Positions 7,359-15,938 of a stretch of 64,000 nucleotides of DNA are shown piece after piece. Made by a program: the position numbers and the translations under genes. How positions within the stretch are numbered: position 1 is the stretch's first letter; every line of letters begins with the position of its first letter. The notes under the pieces are model-generated. The model was not told the DNA's origin, searched no databases, and saw only the letters and a list, made by a program, of their open reading frames with translations. Origin of the DNA: Piscinibacter sp047600445 (GTDB lineage Bacteria; Pseudomonadota; Gammaproteobacteria; Burkholderiales; Burkholderiaceae_C); the NCBI RefSeq assembly GCF_047600445.1, contig NZ_JASGKT010000002.1:2790001-2854000 (forward strand), read 5' to 3'.

Positions 7359-8669
7359 ATGCAGCAACCCCCGTTCCGCCCCGCCCTGCTGCCCTCGGCC
7401 GCGACCTGGGTCGGCCAGACCGACATTCCCTGCGCCGACGAGTCCCCGCTGCCGCAGGCCGCGCGCGAGGACGCCGCGCCGGCCGCGCGCCTGAAGCTCG
7501 GCGAGATGGACTCGCACCTGCACTGCTCGATCATCGGCACCTGCCTGTCGACCGCCGAGCTGCGCAAGCTGATGGCCAAGTTCATCCACGTCCAGGGGCT
7601 GTCCGACCTGGAGGTGCACCACGAGGCGGTGCGCCTGGCCTCGCAGAACCACGAGGTGGCGCGCGCGCTGCACAAGGCGCTGGACCGGCGCCACGACGCC
7701 AGCGTGCAGCGCTTCGGCAAGCTGCGCGACGAGGCGGGGCTGGCCGCGCTGTGGCAGCAGGCGCTGGCCAGCGGCGAGGTGCCGGGCGCCTACTGGGCCG
7801 TGCTGACGCACCGCCGCAGCCCGCCCGAGCTGCGCCAGAAGGCCTTCGGCGACGTGCACATGCTGTCGCACCTGGTCGGCGCGGCCAACCGGGCCGACAT
7901 CCGGCGGCTGGTCGCGCTCGAGAAGGAGAACGCCGAGCTGCGCGAACGCGCCGATCGGCAGCAGGAGAAGTTCGCCGAGCTGCTCGACGAACGCGAGCGC
8001 GAACGCGCCGCCCGAGCCGCCTCGGAGGTGCGCAGCGCGCAGCTCGAAGCCTCGCTGAAGTCGGCCGCGCCGTCGGGCGACGACGACGGCGCCGAGGCGC
8101 TGACCCGCGCGGTGGCCTGGCAGACGCGCCGCCGCGAAGAAGCCGAGAACAGGGCGCGCACGCTGGCCGCCGAGCTGGAGCGCGTCGAGCAGGAGCTGGC
8201 GCGGCTGCGCGAGCACGCCGCCGAGCTGGGCCAGGAGCTGGCCGCCTCCGAGGCCGAGCTGCGCTCGCGCAGCGCCGGCGGCGAGGAGGCGCCCTCGGCG
8301 CTGGCCGCCGCGCTGCGCGGCCGGCGCGTGCTCTACGTCGGCGGGCGGCCCAGTTCGAGCACCGCCATCCGCGACCTGGTGACGCGCCACGGCGGCGAGT
8401 TCCAGCGCCACGACGGCGGCATCGAAGACCGCAAGGGCCTGCTCGGCGCGGCGCTGGCCTGGGCCTCGCTGGTGGTGTTTCCGGTCGACTGCATAGACCA
8501 CGATTCGGCGCTCGCGCTGAAGCGCAGTTGCCTGCGCCAGTCGCTGCCCTTCCTGCCGCTGCGCAGCGCCAGCGTGGCCAGCTTCGCCGCCGCCGTCGAC
8601 GCCTGGGCCCGCCTCGCCGCGCCGGCGGGCTGCGGCTGCGGCGCGGGGCCCTGCCTGAAACACGGCTAG
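7359..8669 (+). CDS. DUF2325 domain protein with coiled coil, molybdate-linked
   Basis: 436 residues, function unknown. Residues about 45-180 form an N-terminal part beginning KLGEMDSHLHCSIIGTCLST. Residues about 190-310 are a long Glu/Arg-rich coiled coil. Residues about 320-415 are the DUF2325 domain (LRGRRVLYVGGRPSSSTAIRD, then VVFPVDCIDHDSALALKRSC), a small Rossmann-like fold with conserved Cys/His; the tail CGCGAGPC could bind metal. The ATG inside GCGCCACCATG is preferred; an earlier in-frame start would lie within the operator. It follows modABC and has its own ModE-like operator, so a role in molybdenum response or handling is inferred. The stop TAG is part of the CTAG next to the MITE. 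Confidence 0.85.
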   Translation: MQQPPFRPALLPSAATWVGQTDIPCADESPLPQAAREDAAPAARLKLGEMDSHLHCSIIGTCLSTAELRKLMAKFIHVQGLSDLEVHHEAVRLASQNHEVARALHKALDRRHDASVQRFGKLRDEAGLAALWQQALASGEVPGAYWAVLTHRRSPPELRQKAFGDVHMLSHLVGAANRADIRRLVALEKENAELRERADRQQEKFAELLDERERERAARAASEVRSAQLEASLKSAAPSGDDDGAEALTRAVAWQTRRREEAENRARTLAAELERVEQELARLREHAAELGQELAASEAELRSRSAGGEEAPSALAAALRGRRVLYVGGRPSSSTAIRDLVTRHGGEFQRHDGGIEDRKGLLGAALAWASLVVFPVDCIDHDSALALKRSCLRQSLPFLPLRSASVASFAAAVDAWARLAAPAGCGCGAGPCLKHG

Positions 8670-8933
8670 GGCCTGTTCACCCTACGGATGCCAGATGCGT
8701 TGCCCCGACAAAGCCCGCGAGCAAGGCGCAAAGCGCAGCCCAGGCTGGACGCCTGGGCAAGGTTTGCAACGCCGCGCGCGGGCTTTGTCGGGGCAACCCG
8801 CAGGGAACGGGCCTGGCAGGGCGCAGCGCGGCGTTGCGCTCCTAGCCAAGCCGTCCAGGCTTGGCGTCGTCGCGCGCCTTGCCCTGCGCCCTGCCAGGTC
8901 CGTTCGCACTGGCATCCGTAGGGTGAACAGGCC
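8670..8933. mobile_element. MITE-like palindromic element, 264 bp, flanked by CTAG
   Basis: Ends are perfect 25-bp inverted repeats starting GGCCTGTTCACCCTACGGAT, flanked by CTAG at 8666-8669 and 8934-8937. A nested perfect 21-bp inverted repeat (8699-8719 against 8777-8797, around GCCCCGACAAAGCCCG) and further complementary stretches mean most of the element can fold on itself. It has no transposase. A CTAG duplication and GG…CC tips match the target taste of IS5-family elements (YTAR), so it is probably mobilised by an IS5-type transposase elsewhere. It lies between convergent genes. Confidence 0.85.
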
Positions 8934-8952
8934 CTAGGGCGCGGGCCCCGGG

Positions 8953-9663
8953 TCAGCGCGCGCGCTTGACCAGCACCGGCTCGGCGCGGAAGCGCTCGGG
9001 GAACAGCCGCTCGAGCTGCTTCACCTTGGGCAGGTCGTTGACCACGATGTACGGGTGCTGCGGGTGCTCGGTCATGAAGTCCTGGTGGTAGACCTCGGCC
9101 GGGAAGAAGCCGCTGGCGTTCTCGATGCGCGTGGCGATCGGCCGGCCGAACAGCCGCGCCGCGTCGAGCTGGGCGATGTAGGCCTGCGCCACCTTGGCCT
9201 GCGCCGGCCCGCTGGGGAAGATCGCCGAGCGGTACTGCGGGCCCACGTCGGGGCCCTGGCGGTCGAGCTGCGTCGGGTCGTGCGCCACCGAGAAGAAGAT
9301 CTGCAGCAGCGTGCCGTAGCTGACCTGTGCCGGGTCGTAGCTGACTTCCACCGCCTCGGCGTGCCCGGTGCCGCCGCCGCTGACCAGCTCGTAGGCGGCG
9401 TTGGCCGCGCTGCCGCCGCTGTAGCCCGAGACGGCGCGCCGCACGCCCTTGACGTGCTGGAACACGCCCTGCACGCCCCAGAAGCAGCCGCCGGCGAAGA
9501 CGGCCTTCTGCATGCCCATGCCGGGCGGCAGGTCCTGCGCCGGCGGCGGGATCTTCACCGCCGCTTCGGCCGCGCGGGCCCAGGCCGGCGCGAACGGCGC
9601 CGCGGCCAGCGCCAGGCGCTGGAGAAAGGCGCGGCGCGGCGCCGCGGGCGTGCAGACGGTCAT
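8953..9663 (-). CDS. msrA: peptide methionine-(S)-S-oxide reductase, exported (Tat-type)
   Basis: 236 residues. Catalytic motif GGCFWG lies near residue 60, followed by GVQGVFQHVKGV, SGYSGG and GHAEAVEVSYDP, all typical of MsrA; YHQDF near residue 205 completes the active site. The N terminus PRRAFLQRLALAAAPFAPAWA is a twin-arginine signal, so the enzyme should act in the periplasm, reducing methionine-S-sulfoxide in proteins. The ATG at 9663 is chosen, 7 bp after the upstream stop; an in-frame ATG at 9690 would overlap the previous gene. Third gene of msrB – dipZ – msrA, whose middle product probably supplies its reducing power. Confidence 0.93.
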   Translation of the reverse strand: MTVCTPAAPRRAFLQRLALAAAPFAPAWARAAEAAVKIPPPAQDLPPGMGMQKAVFAGGCFWGVQGVFQHVKGVRRAVSGYSGGSAANAAYELVSGGGTGHAEAVEVSYDPAQVSYGTLLQIFFSVAHDPTQLDRQGPDVGPQYRSAIFPSGPAQAKVAQAYIAQLDAARLFGRPIATRIENASGFFPAEVYHQDFMTEHPQHPYIVVNDLPKVKQLERLFPERFRAEPVLVKRAR

Positions 9664-9670
9664 GGCGGTG

Positions 9671-11461
9671 TCATCCGAAGGTGAAGGCATAGGCCGAGAC
9701 GGCCGGGTCGAGGAACTCGATGCTGAAGCTGCGCTCGCCGACCTCGCCCGGCTGGCGGATCAACTGGTACAGGCGCTGTTCGGTCACGGTGCCGCTGCCG
9801 TCGGGCGCCACGTCCATGCCGTGCGCCGCGCCCGGCGGCTGGCCGTCGAGGCTGACCCTGAAGCGCACGGGCCTGCCGTCGGGCCCGGGGCCGAGCACGA
9901 GGTGCAGGTCGCGCGCCTGGAAGCGAAACACGATGCGCCCCGGCGCGCCGGCCAGCACCGCGCTCTCGGCGCCGACGCGCCAGCGGCCGGCCAGGCCCCA
10001 GGCGTTGAGCGGCAGCCGCGCCGGCAGCGTGTAGGCCGCGTCCTGGTCGTGCCGCGGCTGCGGCGTCGCGGCGAAGTTCTCGGCGCGCGCGTAGCCGAGG
10101 TAGGTCTCGGGCGAGCGCACCACGTCCATGTCGGCGGCGCGCTGCACGCCTTGCGCATGCACTTCGGCCAGGCCCGGCGCCACCTGCGCCGCGCCGGCCT
10201 CGCGCAGCAGGTGCTGGATCATGCGTTCGGTCTCGGCGTACTCGCCCTCGCCGAAGTGGTGGTGGCGCAGCCGCCCGCCGGCGTCGATCAGGTAGTGCGC
10301 CGGCCAGTAGCGGTTGCCGAAGGCGCGCCAGATCGTGTAGCCGTTGTCGATCGCCACCGGGTAGGCGATGCCCAGCTCTTTCATCGCCCTCGTGACGTTG
10401 GCCGCGTCGCGCTCGAAGGCGAACTCGGGCGTGTGCACGCCGATCACCACCAGCCCCTGGTCGCGGTAGCGCTCGTGCCAGGCCTTCACGTAGGGCAGCG
10501 CGCGCAGGCAGTTGATGCAGGAGTAGGTCCAGAAGTCGATCAGCACGACCTTGCCGCGCAGTTCCGCGTGGCTCAGCGGCGGCGAATTCAGCCACTGCGT
10601 CGCGCCGTCCAGCGCGGGCGCCATGCCTTCGTCGGGCGGCGCGGCCGCCGCGGCGGCGCTCGCGGACATCATCGCCGGGCCCTGCATCATCATCGCCCCC
10701 GGGTCGCCGCGCATCGCCATCGCGCCGCCTTCGGGCGCGCCGCCGAGCCGCTCGACCAGGCGCTGCTCCAGTTCGCCGGTGCCGGCCAGCGACAGCCGCG
10801 CCAGCACGCCGGTGTCCAGCCCCAGCGCCATCGCCGCCACGCCGGCCAGCATCGCCGCGCCCAGGCCGCGCCGCAGCCACGCGCCGGCGCCCAGCGAGCG
10901 CCTGAGCATCGCGAACACGCGCCCGCCGAGCAGCAGCGCCGCCGCCAGCGCGCTGGCCGCGCCGGCCGCGTAGGCGAGCAGCAGCGCCGTCGAGCCGGCG
11001 CTGGGGCCTTGCAGCGCCGCGCCGCTGAGGATCAGCCCCAGGATCGGCCCGGCGCACGGCGCCCACAGCAGCCCGGTGGCGATGCCCAGCAGCAGCGACG
11101 CGCCCGGCCGGGGTGTGCCCTCTTCCGAATCGGCACGCTGCGACAGCCGCTCCCCCGCCGCCACCAGCGGCCGCGCCAGCCGCTCGGCCAGCGCCGGCCA
11201 CAGCAGCGTCAGCGCGAACAGCGCCACCAGCGCCAGCGCCAGCCAGCGGCCGTACTGGTTGGCTGCCACCACCCAGCCGCCGCCCACCGCCGCCAGCGAG
11301 GCCACCAGCGCGAAGGTCAGCGCCATGCCGGCCAGCAGCGGCGCGCCGCTCTTCGCGAAGGGCTGGCCGGCGCGCGAGAACACGAAGGGCAGCACCGGCA
11401 GGATGCAGGGGCTGACGATGGTCAGCACGCCGCCCAGGTAGGCCAGCAGGATCAGCAGCAT
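9671..11461 (-). CDS. DipZ-type fusion: CcdA membrane domain, thioredoxin-like domain, C-terminal β domain
   Basis: 596 residues. Residues 1-235 are a CcdA/DsbD-β membrane domain with two conserved cysteines (SPCILPVLPF and LLWAPCAGPI). After an Ala/Met-rich linker, residues about 285-420 form a TlpA/thioredoxin domain with active site SCINC and VVIGVHTPEFAFE. Residues about 430-596 are a β-rich domain as found after thioredoxin in DipZ proteins. The membrane part would move electrons from cytoplasmic thioredoxin to the periplasmic CxxC. Lying between exported MsrB and MsrA with 10-bp and 7-bp gaps, it most likely reduces them. DsbD lacks this domain order; cytochrome c maturation is the alternative job. 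Confidence 0.88.
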   Translation of the reverse strand: MLLILLAYLGGVLTIVSPCILPVLPFVFSRAGQPFAKSGAPLLAGMALTFALVASLAAVGGGWVVAANQYGRWLALALVALFALTLLWPALAERLARPLVAAGERLSQRADSEEGTPRPGASLLLGIATGLLWAPCAGPILGLILSGAALQGPSAGSTALLLAYAAGAASALAAALLLGGRVFAMLRRSLGAGAWLRRGLGAAMLAGVAAMALGLDTGVLARLSLAGTGELEQRLVERLGGAPEGGAMAMRGDPGAMMMQGPAMMSASAAAAAAPPDEGMAPALDGATQWLNSPPLSHAELRGKVVLIDFWTYSCINCLRALPYVKAWHERYRDQGLVVIGVHTPEFAFERDAANVTRAMKELGIAYPVAIDNGYTIWRAFGNRYWPAHYLIDAGGRLRHHHFGEGEYAETERMIQHLLREAGAAQVAPGLAEVHAQGVQRAADMDVVRSPETYLGYARAENFAATPQPRHDQDAAYTLPARLPLNAWGLAGRWRVGAESAVLAGAPGRIVFRFQARDLHLVLGPGPDGRPVRFRVSLDGQPPGAAHGMDVAPDGSGTVTEQRLYQLIRQPGEVGERSFSIEFLDPAVSAYAFTFG

Positions 11462-11471
11462 GGCGCGCCGC

Positions 11472-11960
11472 TCAGGCCGGCTGCGGCACGAAGGCGAGCG
11501 CCAGGCCGTTCATGCAGTAGCGCAGGCCGGTCGGCGGCGGACCGTCGGGGAAGACGTGGCCGAGGTGGCCGCCGCAGCGCCGGCAGTGCACCTCGGTGCG
11601 CACCATGCCGTAGCGCCGGTCGGTGCGCGTGGCGACGGCCTTGTCCAGCGGCTTCCAGAAGCTGGGCCAGCCGGTGCCGCTGTCGAACTTGGCGCGCGAC
11701 GAGAACAGCGCCAGCGCGCAGCCGGCGCAGGCGAAGGTGCCGGCACGGTGCTCCTTGTCGAGCGGGCTGCTGCCGGCCGGCTCGGTGCCTTCCATGCGCA
11801 GCACGGCGAACTGCGCCGGCGTGAGCCGCGCGCGCCACTGCGCCTCGGTGTAGCTGACCTCGAAGGTCTCGGCCGGGCCGGCGGCGCGCGCGGGCGCGCC
11901 GGCCGCCAGCAGCGCCGCGCCGCCGGCGGCGGCGCGCAACAGGTCTCGTCGGGTGCTCAT
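11472..11960 (-). CDS. msrB: peptide methionine-(R)-S-oxide reductase, exported (Tat-type)
   Basis: 162 residues. It starts with a twin-arginine signal (STRRDLLRAAAGGAALLAAG). The MsrB fold follows: GTEPAGSSPLD, the zinc pairs CAGC and CRRC, SGTGWPSFWKP, and the catalytic cysteine in RYCMNGLAL; most MsrB have RYCINS or RYCVNS, so the residues after Cys differ slightly. It repairs methionine-R-sulfoxide in periplasmic proteins, complementing MsrA, which takes the S form. It is the first gene of the operon and is divergent from the two-component system across 123 bp that must hold both promoters. Confidence 0.93.
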   Translation of the reverse strand: MSTRRDLLRAAAGGAALLAAGAPARAAGPAETFEVSYTEAQWRARLTPAQFAVLRMEGTEPAGSSPLDKEHRAGTFACAGCALALFSSRAKFDSGTGWPSFWKPLDKAVATRTDRRYGMVRTEVHCRRCGGHLGHVFPDGPPPTGLRYCMNGLALAFVPQPA

Positions 11961-12083
11961 GGCGGTGTGCCTTTCATTCGCGGTGACGGGTGGAAGCGTA
12001 CGCGAGAGCCGCTCCCGGAGTCCTCACGCAAAGTTAAATGATCCGTGACATCCCGGAATTCGCGGCTGCGCACAATGCGGGCG

Positions 12084-12800
12084 ATGACGAGCCCACGCCG
12101 TGTCCTCATCGTCGAGGACGATGCCCACATCGCCGAGCTGCTGGCGCTGCACCTGCGCGACGAGGGGCTGGAGGTGCTGCACTGCGCGCGCGGCGACGAG
12201 GGGCTGCGCCAGCTCGAACACGGCGGCTGGGACGCGCTGGTGCTCGACCTGATGCTGCCCGGCGTGGACGGGCTCGAGATCTGCCGCCGCGCCCGTGCGA
12301 CGGCGCGCTACACGCCGATCATCATCGTCAGCGCGCGCGCCAGCGAGATGCACCGCATCCTGGGCCTGGAGATCGGCGCGGACGACTACCTGGCCAAGCC
12401 CTTCTCGATGCTGGAGCTGGTGGCGCGCGTGAAGGCGCTGCTGCGCCGCGCCGAGGCGCTGGCGCACAACGCCCGGCTCGACGCGGGCCGCCTGTCGGTG
12501 GGCGGGCTGGCGATCGACCCGCTGGCGCGCGAGGCGCGGCTGGACGGCGCGCGCCTGGACCTCACGCCGCGCGAGTTCGACCTGCTGTACTTCTTCGCGC
12601 GCCAGCCGGGCAAGGTGTTCTCGCGCATGGAACTGCTCAATGCGGTGTGGGGCTACCGGCACGAGGGCTACGAGCACACCGTCAACACCCACATCAACCG
12701 GCTGCGCGCCAAGGTGGAGGCCGATCCGGCGCAGCCGGCGCGCATCCTCACGGTGTGGGGGCACGGCTACAAGTTCGCCGACCCGGCGGAGCGCGCCTGA
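12084..12800 (+). CDS. OmpR/PhoB-family response regulator
   Basis: 238 residues. The receiver domain (residues about 4-118) has the acidic pocket VEDD, the phosphoacceptor Asp in LVLDLMLPGVDG, and the Lys in LAKPFS. The C-terminal winged helix (about 140-235) has LTPREFDLLYFFARQPGKVF and HTVNTHINRLRAKVE, with the usual GHGYKF end. ATG 12084 is chosen because the receiver begins at once; ATGs at 12075 and 12045 are in frame. It is 2 bp ahead of its kinase and divergent from msrB – dipZ – msrA, which makes that operon the first candidate target. Confidence 0.93.
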   Translation: MTSPRRVLIVEDDAHIAELLALHLRDEGLEVLHCARGDEGLRQLEHGGWDALVLDLMLPGVDGLEICRRARATARYTPIIIVSARASEMHRILGLEIGADDYLAKPFSMLELVARVKALLRRAEALAHNARLDAGRLSVGGLAIDPLAREARLDGARLDLTPREFDLLYFFARQPGKVFSRMELLNAVWGYRHEGYEHTVNTHINRLRAKVEADPAQPARILTVWGHGYKFADPAERA

Positions 12801-12802
12801 GC

Positions 12803-14293
12803 ATGGGCATCCACTGGCGGCCGACGCTGACGCAGCGCCTCGCGGCGGTGTTCGCGCTGCTGCTGCTGCTGTGCAGCGGCACCTCGGCCTGGCTGCAACT
12901 GCGCTCGAACCGCATGCACGAGCAGGAGGTTGTGCAGGCGCTGTCGCGCGACCTCGCCGTGAGCATCGCGCGCAACGCCAGCCTCACCGACGCGAACGGC
13001 CTGCGCCCCGACGCGGTGCGCGAGTTCTTCGGCCAGTTGATGGTGGTGAACCCGAGCGTGGAGGTCTACCTGCTCGAACCCGACGGCCGCATCGCCGGGC
13101 ACGCCGCGCCGCGCGGGCGGCTGCGGCGCGACCGCGTCGACCTGGCGCCGCTACGCCGCCTGCTCGACGGCGGCATGCTGCCCATCCTCGGCGACGACCC
13201 GCGCAGCGCCGACGGCCGCAAGGTGTTCAGCGCCGCGCCGCTGCGCGTGGACGGGCGCGACGTCGGCTTCATCTACGTCGTGCTGCTGGGCGAGGCGCAC
13301 GACCTGGTCGCCGCGCGCGGCTCGGCCGGCGCCGTGCTGCAGACCGCCTTGTGGTCGATCGCGCTGGTGGCGCTGCTGTGCCTGGCCGCGGGGCTGGTGG
13401 CGTTCACGCTGATCACGCGGCCGCTGCGCCGCCTCACCGACGCGCTGCGGCGCTTCGACATCCACGGCGCGCCGCCCGACCTGCCGGCCGCGCCGGCGCG
13501 CGCGGCCGAACACGGCGGCGACGAGATCGCGGTGCTGGCCGGCGCCTACCGCCAGATGGTGGCGCGCATCGGCGAGCAGTGGCAGGCCCTGAAGCGCCAG
13601 GACCAGGAGCGCCGCGAGCTGATCGCCAGCGTGTCGCACGACCTGCGCACGCCGCTGGCCTCGCTGCACGGCTACCTGGAGACGCTGCTGCTCAAGGACG
13701 CGCAGCTCGACGCCGCGCAGCGCCGCCGCTACCTCGGCATCGCCATCGAGCAGAGCCGCCGGGTGGGCGAGCTGGCGCAGAGCCTGTTCGAGCTGGCGCG
13801 CCTCGAATACGGCTTCGTGCAGCCCGAGCCGGAAGACTTCTCGATGGCCGACCTGGTGCAGGACGTGTTCCAGAAGTTCGCGCTTCGCGCCGAGGCGCGG
13901 CGCATCGAGCTGAAGGCCGTGTTCGCGCCGCGCCTGCCGCCGGCGCGCGCCGACCTCGGCATGATCGAGCGCGTGCTGAGCAACCTGCTGGACAACGCCC
14001 TGCGCCACACGCCCGAAGGCGGGCGCATCGAGGTCGGCATGGCCGCGCGGGGCGCGGCGCTGCGCGTCACGGTGGCCGACAGCGGCCCGGGCGTGGCGCC
14101 GGAGTTGCGCGACGGCCTGTTCCAGCGCTCGTTCGGGCCCGGCGGCGCGCGCCGCGGCGGCGGGCTGGGCCTGCGCATCGTGCACCGCATCCTGGAACTG
14201 CACGGCCAGACGATCACGCTGCTCGACGGCCCGGGCACCGGTGCGCGCTTCGGCTTCTCGCTGCCGGCGGCCGCGCCTCGCCATCTACAATGA
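12803..14293 (+). CDS. membrane sensor histidine kinase
   Basis: 496 residues. A membrane helix at about 10-28 and another at about 187-207 enclose a 155-residue periplasmic sensor region that has no motif I recognise. HAMP follows (ITRPLRRLTDALRRFDIHG), then the H-box SVSHDLRTPLASLHGYLETL, N-box NLLDNALRHTPEGG, and G-boxes DSGPGVAPE and GGGLGLRIVHRI. It should autophosphorylate on His and pass the phosphate to the regulator encoded 2 bp upstream. A periplasmic input domain fits sensing of an envelope stress such as oxidants, given the divergent Msr operon, but no redox Cys is evident in the sensor. Its last codons overlap a Fur box. Confidence 0.92.
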   Translation: MGIHWRPTLTQRLAAVFALLLLLCSGTSAWLQLRSNRMHEQEVVQALSRDLAVSIARNASLTDANGLRPDAVREFFGQLMVVNPSVEVYLLEPDGRIAGHAAPRGRLRRDRVDLAPLRRLLDGGMLPILGDDPRSADGRKVFSAAPLRVDGRDVGFIYVVLLGEAHDLVAARGSAGAVLQTALWSIALVALLCLAAGLVAFTLITRPLRRLTDALRRFDIHGAPPDLPAAPARAAEHGGDEIAVLAGAYRQMVARIGEQWQALKRQDQERRELIASVSHDLRTPLASLHGYLETLLLKDAQLDAAQRRRYLGIAIEQSRRVGELAQSLFELARLEYGFVQPEPEDFSMADLVQDVFQKFALRAEARRIELKAVFAPRLPPARADLGMIERVLSNLLDNALRHTPEGGRIEVGMAARGAALRVTVADSGPGVAPELRDGLFQRSFGPGGARRGGGLGLRIVHRILELHGQTITLLDGPGTGARFGFSLPAAAPRHLQ

Positions 14294-14304
14294 TTATCAT
14301 TCTT
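14286..14304. promoter_or_regulatory. Fur box
   Basis: TACAATGATTATCATTCTT matches the 19-bp Fur consensus GATAATGATAATCATTATC at 14 positions, including the core AATGAT-ATCATT. It overlaps the stop codon of the histidine kinase gene and lies 20 bp before the next ATG, so iron-loaded Fur would block the esterase gene. Confidence 0.85.
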
Positions 14305-14324
14305 ATTCTATTCCCCGAGACCCG

Positions 14325-15224
14325 ATGAACCACCTCCGGTGCTGTGCGCTCGCGCTGGCCGTCCTCGTGCTGCCGGCGCGGGCCGCGCAGGCGGACTGGA
14401 CGAGCGTCACGCTGCCGTCCTCGGCGCGCCAGCTCGACGTTCGGGCGGCCGCCACCGGCCACCGCTACCGCGTCTTCGTCGCCGTTCCGCCGGGGCCGGT
14501 GCCAGAGGCCGGCCACCCGGTGCTGTACGTGCTCGACGGCAACGCGACCTTTCCGGTGGCGGCCTTCCTGGCCCGCAACGTCGCGGCGCGCCGCGCGGTG
14601 ACCGGCCACGTGCCGCCGCTGGTGGTCGGCATCGGCTACCCGGGCGAGGACGACTTCGACGTGCCCGCGCGGCGGCGCGACTACACACCCGGCGCCGATC
14701 GCGCCGATGTCGAGGCCACCGAAGGCGCCGCCACGGCCTTCCTCGACTTCATCGAGCGCGAACTGAAGCCGATGATCGCGGCCCGGCACCGCGTCGACAC
14801 GCGCCGCCAGGCGCTGTTCGGCCATTCGTTCGGCGGGCTGTTCGTGCTGCATGCGCTCGCCACGCGGCCCGCGGCGTTCAGCACCTACCTCGCGTCGAGC
14901 CCGTCGATCTGGTGGCGCGACCGGCAGGTGCTCGGCGGCCTGCCTGCGCTGTCGCGGCTCGAACCCGCCGCGCTGCCGCGTGTGCAGATCAGCGTCGGCG
15001 CGCTGGAAGACGATCCGCCCCAGGGCAACTACCCGCCCGACGTGCGCGCGATGATCGCCGGCCGGCGCATGATCGAACCGGCGCGCGAAGCGGTCGCGCG
15101 CCTGCGCGAGCTGCCGGGCTGGGCCGGGCGCGTCGCCTACCACGAGCTGGCCGGCGAGAACCACGGCAGCGTCTGGCTGCCGGCGCTGGCGCGCGGCATG
15201 CTGTTCTCCGTCGAACAGCCCTGA
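14325..15224 (+). CDS. exported α/β-hydrolase, siderophore (Fes/IroE-like) esterase
   Basis: 299 residues. A signal peptide (CCALALAVLVLPARAAQA) is followed by a putative-esterase domain. VLYVLDGNATFPVAAF, the nucleophile elbow GHSFGG near residue 167, and LASSPSIWWRD are typical of the IroE/Fes/BesA branch, which cuts catecholate siderophores to free iron. The catalytic His is probably in GENHGSVW near the end. The Fur box directly upstream supports an iron role. The ATG at 14325 is chosen since it opens a clean signal peptide just after the box. No siderophore synthesis or receptor gene is nearby, so it may act on imported foreign siderophores. Confidence 0.85.
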   Translation: MNHLRCCALALAVLVLPARAAQADWTSVTLPSSARQLDVRAAATGHRYRVFVAVPPGPVPEAGHPVLYVLDGNATFPVAAFLARNVAARRAVTGHVPPLVVGIGYPGEDDFDVPARRRDYTPGADRADVEATEGAATAFLDFIERELKPMIAARHRVDTRRQALFGHSFGGLFVLHALATRPAAFSTYLASSPSIWWRDRQVLGGLPALSRLEPAALPRVQISVGALEDDPPQGNYPPDVRAMIAGRRMIEPAREAVARLRELPGWAGRVAYHELAGENHGSVWLPALARGMLFSVEQP

Positions 15225-15236
15225 CAGGGCGAAGAG

Positions 15237-15938
15237 TCAGCCGCCGCGCAGCTCGAAGCCCTCGAACATCGCGCCCAGCCGCCCCAACGTGCCGGCCGAC
15301 GGCCAGCCCGGCGGCGCGACGGCGCGCAGCGCCCCGGCGGGCCGGGCGATCTGCACCGCGTAGCGCTTCACGCCGCGCCGCGCCAGCCCCTCGGCCAGAC
15401 GCAGCAGCGCGGCCTCGTCGAACAGCGCCGGGTGCACGGTGCTGCGGGCTTCGTGCGCGATGTTCGCGTCGAGCACCGCGTCCAGGCCCTCGCGCGCCGC
15501 GGCGGCGCTGCCGGCCACGCCGGTGATGCGGTCGTGCAGCGTGTCGTCGTCCAGCGGCGCCTTGACGTCCAGGCCGATCCAGTCGGCGCGCGGCAGCACC
15601 TCGCGCAGCCGGCGCGGGTGGATGCCGCCGCTGTGCAGCCCGATCGCGAGGCCCAGCGCGCGCGCCTCGTCCATCGCCGCGCCGAGCGCCGGGTCGATGG
15701 TCGGCTCGCCGCCGCTGAAGACCACCGCGTCGAGCAGGCCGACGCGCCGTTGCAGCCACGCCAGCGTCTCGGCCCAGGCGGGGCCGGTGGCCGCGCCGCG
15801 CGCTTGCAGGTGCGGGTTGTGGCAGTAGCCGCAGCGCCACGGGCAGCCCTGCACGAACACCACGGCGCTGAGCTTGCCGGGGTAGTCGATGCTGGTGAAC
15901 GGCGCGAGCCCGCCGACACGCAGCCCCGCCGCGCTCAT
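15237..15938 (-). CDS. nrdG: radical-SAM activase for anaerobic ribonucleotide reductase
   Basis: 233 residues. GGLAPFTSIDYPGKLSAVVF leads into the radical-SAM cluster motif CPWRCGYC (CxxxCxxC), followed by VVFSGGEPT. It uses a [4Fe-4S] cluster and SAM to place the glycyl radical on NrdD. The N-terminal FTSIDYPG pattern is that of the longer NrdG type, not the short E. coli one. Its ATG overlaps the stop of the tiny glycyl-radical gene (ATGA), so the activase and its substrate peptide are translated together. Last gene of the nrdD cluster. Confidence 0.92.
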   Translation of the reverse strand: MSAAGLRVGGLAPFTSIDYPGKLSAVVFVQGCPWRCGYCHNPHLQARGAATGPAWAETLAWLQRRVGLLDAVVFSGGEPTIDPALGAAMDEARALGLAIGLHSGGIHPRRLREVLPRADWIGLDVKAPLDDDTLHDRITGVAGSAAAAREGLDAVLDANIAHEARSTVHPALFDEAALLRLAEGLARRGVKRYAVQIARPAGALRAVAPPGWPSAGTLGRLGAMFEGFELRGG

